Origin: Triparma columacea
Taxonomy: Eukaryota; Sar; Bolidophyceae; Parmales; Triparmaceae
DNA length: 35,555 bases
Direction of reading: 5' to 3'
Assembly (NCBI GenBank): GCA_030267965.1
Contig: BRYA01000495.1
Span: forward strand, 25,442 to 60,996
The translations under genes and the position numbers were made by a program. Below are positions 30,001-35,555 of the stretch, one piece after another. Below the pieces are notes generated by a model. It saw only the letters and a list, made by a program, of their open reading frames with translations, had not been told where the DNA came from and searched no databases. Within the stretch, counting starts at the first letter, position 1; the number at the start of each line of letters is the position of its first letter.

Positions 30001-33000
30001 TAGCCCCGATCACACACCCTCTGTAATACACGGCCCCGTAGATATCGATTACTCAGCTCTTGGACCCAAGCAAGGCAAACTTGTGAAGCTTCTTGAGGAG
30101 AGAGGAGCCCTTGAAGACCTCATAGACAACTCTACCGGTGTCGATGTGAAAGATATGGAGCTCGCTCGTGTCTTCCACGACGAGCGCGACAAGATCATTG
30201 ACTTTCTGCTCACCGATTGTGAGAAGGGCAAGTTCCGAAGGAAGACCCTCCAGGAGTATGACGAAAAGGAAGGAGTCATTCGCAGACTCGTCTACTGGCA
30301 GCACTACGGTAGCGGGAACAAGTTTGCCGAATTTCTCCTCGACGTCAAAGTCGTATCACCTGACAAATCGACGAACATTATGGAGTTGGCACCCCTTGAT
30401 GAGGATGATCTTTGTGATGAGGCAACTGCAATGCTTGCCAAAATTCTAGCGTTAACAAATACCAAGACTGTCAAGCGAGGTGTCATTGAGGGGGAGCTCA
30501 GCTTCACTGACTTTGAGTTTGGACAAACTGCAGTCACCATGGTGGGAACTCTTAAGGTAGAGGAGAGAGCAACAGAGATGAAATCAGAAGTTGATGTTCA
30601 CACAGTCAAAACCTTTAAGAGTGTGACATCCACGGGATCTAGTGTTGAAGCCAGCCCAGGCAGGACGAAGAAAGGAAATGTCAAGGCTGCGTATTCAGCA
30701 GTAAAGGATATTATTAAGCCAGTAAAAAACTTTAAATCTGCAAGGTCACAACTTGGAAGGGTAAACAGCAGCATCAGCAGCACCAGCAGCATCAGCAGTG
30801 ATAATACCAAAGAAGGCAATACTAGGGAGGGGCAAAACACTACAAGTGTTGATGGCATGTCATCTGATTATGCACAGCACAGTGACAAGAACAAAGCTAA
30901 AAGATTAGATCCAACACCCTTCAAACTCCTAACAACAAGAAGAGAAGAGAAAATCAAGAAAGGAGCTAACAAGGATGCATTTGTTTCATGGAAGGGAATT
31001 TTCAATGAAGTCATGAAGAAGTTCAGACAGCCTGCAGTCATTGACGAGCGGAAGAAGGCGCACTTTGTGGAAAAGGTCATGCCCAATGTGCCGCCTCTTA
31101 CTGAGGAAGAGGACAGGATGCTGGAAAGTGTTGCAGGGCTGGAAGAGGAATTCTACAAGAAGGGAAAGAGAGTCAAGGGGACACTGAAGGAGGGTATTGA
31201 CAAGTTCCTGTGGAGAGACGGGGACAAGGTGTGGGGAGCTTTTGGGGTCACTGTGGACAAGTCAGCAAAGGGTGTATTGGCAGAGGAATTTCTGTTTGAC
31301 ACATTTGAGGGGTCAGAGCAGCACTTCATAAATAATGGGAAGTTACCAAGGGTGATCAGGAATGAGGTCAACGGAACTAGAAGCATGCACTATCATTTGG
31401 GTGTGAAGGTCCCTGCCGCCACCAACCGACTTTTTGAGATGTGGTTTGTGTGGAAGGAAGTCAAACTTGATAATGGCCGGACTTCATACATGCTAGGACT
31501 TGTGCCACTGACAGAGTACCCTGAAGGAGGCTTCAAGGACCTCAGTAAGGAAGGATTTGTGCTAGCAGAGACTAGATGTGTCTACTTCTTCAATGAGATT
31601 GCTCCAAATGTCTGTAGGGTGACACGTATTCAGACAGTTGATCTGCATTTCCAAGGCCTTAAAAAAAAACTTATGGACAATGCCATTGACTATCTTGCAA
31701 AGAATCAGCTAGTTCAGGCCAACAGCTTGCAGGAGAAGTTCAGGAGGAACGGGAAGGAAGTCGATGCTGAGGTCAGGGGGGCCTTGGTGGAGAGGATGAG
31801 GGAGGGTGTTGAGCTGGAGGAGGACCAGAAGAGGGTGTTTGGGGAGTTGGAGGAGCTCTTTAGTGGGGAGGAGGATGAAGGAAAAACTATGAGCTGGCGG
31901 CAGCGCTGGCGCATGAGGAGAACGAGCTGGAAGACGAGGGCAACTTTAAAGACTCGAAAGGATTATGAGAAGCTCTTTGGTGGGGAGGAGACATTAGGGT
32001 GGAGGCCTCTCAAGTCACCTTATGAGGGAGTGAAGATGGAGATGAAGACCAAGCAGCAGGAGAAAGGAAAAAAGACACTTGGTTTTGGAAGAGCCGAGTG
32101 CTTTGCCGACTGCTCAGCCGAGGAAGCAGCTGCTTGGTTCCTTGAGTACTGCAGCAGAGAAAGAGTGGCACTGAGTCGAGAGGAAGGGAACCCTGCAAGG
32201 TTGGAGATAAGGAAATGGGGAGAGGAAAGGACCAATGAGAAGCTTTTTGCTATAATCAAAAAACTCCCATACCCTCTACACAAAAGAGAGTTTGTGATGA
32301 GATATGTATTGAAAATGGGACGCCAAGATGTGTCTGTAGCATTTGTCCCAGCTAAAGAGCAGGTGGACTATGGGGGAAATCTAGGAAATCTTGTGCGGGC
32401 AACAACAAGTGGCATTCTCACTGCCAAGAATATTGAGGACCATAATGGTTTTCTCCAGTGTAAACTTACATTGACCCAATACATGGACACGGGAGGGTTT
32501 ATTCCAGTCAAAATTGTAGACAGAACAATACCACGAGTACTAAGTACGATAGCAGTACTCAGAGACTCCTTCAATCAGGATGAAGAGGTTGATAAAGCTG
32601 CAGTGGCCTCTCTTGTCAACATCATCAACAATGAACCCCAAGATTATGCAGCTGAGGAGGAGGATGCACTCAGGAAAGGGAAGGAGTTCTACGAGAAGTG
32701 CGAGGAGGATGAGAACTTTGATGATTTGAAGAGTCCTGATGAGAGGGTCAAGATGAAGCTAGTTCATGTTGACGGGGCAAGCAGTGGGACTGGTGTTGCC
32801 ACTACTGTAGTTGATACAAGTGTGGAGGAGTGTGCAGCAAATGTGATAGTCGGTCTAGACAGCAGAGAGCTCAGAAATGATGTAAAGAAATGGGGACTGA
32901 CTTTCTTAAAAACCATCAAAGTGAACCCCCACACTCTCTACTACATCACAACAAGGGAGCTTGGGATCCCAGGATTTTCTCCACGTGAGACAAGGAGTAA

Positions 33001-35555
33001 AATTACCTGGTTCAAGCAAGATGATGGCAAAGCTGTCATTGTTGCTAGAGACACAAAAGAACTTCAGGTAGACTTTCCATTGAAGGCGAGGGGGAATGTT
33101 TTAGCAAAGGCACACACAGTATGGGTATTTGAGCCACTTGACTCTATTGGAGGTGTGCCGAAAACATCAGTCACAGTAAAAACACATGTAGACCTTGGTG
33201 GCATTTTCTTCTCTTCCATCTCAAACAAAATTGTACCAAGGTTTCTTGCAATGGTCTCAAATTTAATGAAGAAGTTTGACAGAAGTAGAGATATTGACAC
33301 CTTTTTGAGACAGCAGATCATTAAAATTTTTGAAGAGATTGCAGCTGAGGGAACACCAGGGATTGAAAATCAATTTGAAGAGATCGACGGAGCTCAAGAG
33401 ATCAGTAATTGGTTGTCTGGAATTACAATGATTAAGGCAGAGAAAGGGATGGGATGGGGAAAGACTTCAATAACTGTAAGAGCATCCCACAAGGAAGTTG
33501 CAGCATTCTTCTGGGGCCTTAAAAGTGGAGGTGAATCCCAGCTTGAGCTTCATAGAGTTAACAAAAACACACTTGTAATTACAGGTGACCAAGGGTTCGA
33601 ACCCCAAGAAGTATTTGCACCAAAACGCTCACTGAGCTCACTGAGCGGTACCAGGATTGACTCAATTGCAAGCTCACTGAGCAGTACCACGATTGGGTCA
33701 AAAACAAAAGCATCTACACCATTTACAGCCGTGAAATTTTCCAAGGTTGGAAATAAGAAGACAGACGTTGAAATGATGACTAGACATAAGGGTTTAGGAA
33801 AAGCTGCCAGCAAACAGAGTGTAATTAAGCACCTGAGCATTGCAACTGATGCTGCTTACTACTTTGATAATCTACTGAAGAGCACCGAAGCAGAGGAACA
33901 GGATGGGAGGAGGTTTGGAGAGCAGCTGATGGAGAGAGTGAAGAAAAGGAATGCTGGGGACAGTAAGGTAGAGGTCGTGAGGGACTTTGTTGCCGCCAAT
34001 AGGGCACTGAAAGAGATTACAGAGCAGCATGGTTTCATGAGAACTATGCTTTGTGCTGTGGTTATGAACAAATTTAAAAGGAGAGCGACAAATGAGGGAG
34101 AAGGTACAAGTGAGGAGGAAGCCAGGGGGTGGGAGATTGGGAGTGCAATGACAGCAGTTATTTTGACCACAGCAACTGCTGCTCATGCTGTTGATGAGTG
34201 GGCACATCAATTTATTGAAGTACAAGAAGTCATGAATGAACAAGTGTGGTTAAGGCCCATGCTTGTCGAGATTGTTATGACATTATTTATGAAGTCTAAG
34301 TTTGGCTTAATGGCAAGGGTGACTGTTGGTGCTGCCACAAGCATGCTTGATTTGGTGACCGATGTGTATGTGACACATAAGTTTTGGAGTGATAAGAAGT
34401 ATGGGTACTTTAAGGCTTCTTTGGCAAGTTTGGCAGTTTCACTCGGGTGTCAGATGCTTTTTGTTTGGGTACAGAACAGGAAGTTGGGGATGATGAAGGT
34501 GCTTAGGGAGTGGTTTCCTATTTTAATTGGCTTTAAGCCGGCTGTTGATGCATACAGGGTTGCAAAGGGAGAAAATCAAGAGGCTGGGACTGCAGTTGGC
34601 CCAATGGTTGAGATGACAGTTACAAAAGTGACTGAAATGTTTGCCGAGGCGATTCCTGGAGTGATCATTCAACTCATGGCTATTGCAACTAGCGACAAAG
34701 AGGTTGGAACTTCAGCTTGGCTTTCAGTTGCAGTGTCAGCAATTACCACAGGCTTTGCCTCAGCAACAATCAGTTATGACTGGGACACAGATCCATTAAA
34801 AAGAGAGCTAGGATCAGGCTTCTATGGGTATATTCCTGCAAATCCAACCAATAGATCAATCATATTTGTTTCAATGACGCTATTTAGTGCAGGCATGCTT
34901 GTGATAAGGTGCACGACAATAGTAGTGTTAGGGCTACTCGGTGGTAGATGGGTGTCTTTCTATGTTGGTGCTGATATGCTTCTGTTCTTGTTGGTGAAGA
35001 TCTTGAGAGGAGACTTTTGGTATTGGATGCCCATTGGTGGCAAGTCTGAAATATGGAGTAGCATTGTTGCTAGAGTACTTGAGAAACTCACGACTGACTT
35101 TACATCAATTGTGCAATTTAGGCATCCATACAATGTTGGTGGGATGTATTGGGTGTTTGGATTTGTGTTGTCAATGGGAAGTCTTCCAGTAGCAATAGTT
35201 CTAGCCGATAGTGCAGACCTTGCTCATAAGAAGTTGGCATTTGCACGGACTGTTGTAAGGGTTATAATACCATTCACTTTCATAATTTTCTTTACCTTCT
35301 TCTTGAACATAGAAAGTAAACACTGGGGTACCTTCTTTAGTTGGGAGAAGGGCAAGGACTTCACAGTAAAGGGATTCATTGATGCAGACGATGATGGGAA
35401 AAAGGGGTATGCAGTGTTTACAAATTCAAAGAAACACTGGAGATCAATTGAAGGGGAAGTGAAAGCTTGGGTAGAGTCTAACTGGGAGCGATGGGAAGAG
35501 GACAAGCCAGAGTGGTTTGATAAAGCAATGCGAGCTAGAGTGCCAATTGAATACA
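27005..35555 (+). CDS. Very large membrane protein with START-like repeats; continues past the right edge
   Basis: Inferred exons: 27005-27179, 27311-27343, 27478-27522, 27644-27676, 27809-28003, 28137-28169, 28626-28658, 28791-28835, 29193-29225, 29775-29807, 29943-35555 (open at the edge). All junctions are phase 1. The ten small exons encode a hydrophilic N-terminus of repeats such as DSENGHEDAGR. The large exon gives 1,871 residues in one frame. Four segments share a pattern of Gly, Val-Asp-x-Ser and an acidic/Ala helix (VWGAFGVTVDKSAKGVLAEE ~31230; RAECFADCSAEEAAAWF ~32090; GVATTVVDTSVEECAANV ~32790; GKTSITVRASHKEVAAFF ~33450), followed by Trp/Pro-rich beta segments, resembling START/SRPBCC lipid-binding domains (inference). 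From ~34140 there are about ten membrane segments, including MLDLVTDVYV and FKPAVDAYRVA. Possibly lipid sensing or transport at a membrane; function unknown. The first exon is tentative. Confidence 0.7.
28276..28543. repeat. GC-rich 24-bp minisatellite block 1, inside an intron
   Basis: High-GC block in the intron between exons at 28137 and 28626. About half is a 24-bp unit of the form GACCGCATGGGTTCCGTCTG; the rest is a unique GC-rich head (GCGGAGCCGTTCGCGGAGGG). It sits where other units carry the 45-nt exon, between the conserved words TTTTCTCAC and GCTTGATATGCTACAC. Confidence 0.8.
28913..29105. repeat. GC-rich 24-bp minisatellite block 2, inside an intron
   Basis: Second copy of the GC-rich block in the intron between exons at 28791 and 29193. 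The head is shortened (starts near TTCGTTGAGGGCCTGGCCC) and there are fewer 24-bp units. It also ends at TGCTTGATATGCTACAC. Confidence 0.8.
29331..29697. repeat. GC-rich 24-bp minisatellite block 3, inside an intron
   Basis: Third and longest copy, in the intron between exons at 29193 and 29775, with the full head and about ten 24-bp units, several near-identical (TGGGTTCCGTCTGCGGCGAC). All frames on both strands are nearly open, which explains the many overlapping open frames here. No protein is supported. Confidence 0.8.

Overview
The window looks like nuclear DNA of a small-genome unicellular alga, most likely a stramenopile and possibly a bolidophyte/Parmales; the taxon is inferred. Nearly every gene can be assembled only by removing short GT-AG introns of about 70-190 nt, and the gene families are eukaryotic: Listerin, SLC34, STIMATE/TMEM110, CCCH, CCT and MYND proteins. 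Genes lie close together on both strands and there are no bacterial operon features.

Layout. 1-6325 (minus) is the 5' part of a giant secreted DUF285/BspA-like repeat protein whose 75-nt exons, with their ~162-nt introns, form a tandem array that runs off the left edge. 6690-9400 is a rearranged block: a CCT-domain gene (plus) and an ankyrin-MYND gene (minus) converge, yet share the same promoter and N-terminal coding sequence as an inverted repeat, and a leftover MYND 3' tail lies beyond. 9945-14540 (plus) encodes Listerin (LTN1), the RING E3 ligase of ribosome-associated quality control. 14781-17858 (minus) is a ten-exon SLC34-type sodium/phosphate cotransporter. 18129-19603 (minus) is a STIMATE/TMEM110-family ER membrane protein. 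19940-21337 (minus) is an arsenite methyltransferase with an in-frame TGA exactly where the family has an arsenic-binding cysteine, so probably a selenoprotein. 21565-23718 (minus) is a CCCH zinc-finger protein. 24098-26327 (plus) is an adenosine deaminase fused to an RWD/DUF1115 module. 27005 to the right edge (plus) is a very large membrane protein with START-like repeats whose 5' end is a chain of 33- and 45-nt exons, again amplified together with their introns.

The genes do not form one pathway. The main themes are (a) creation of genes by local duplication: exon-intron units in two unrelated genes, a promoter plus first coding segment shared by two others, and minisatellite blocks placed in introns; and (b) a probable selenocysteine-containing ArsM. 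Exon boundaries were chosen by hand from GT/AG sites and reading-frame continuity; no alignments or transcript data were available.
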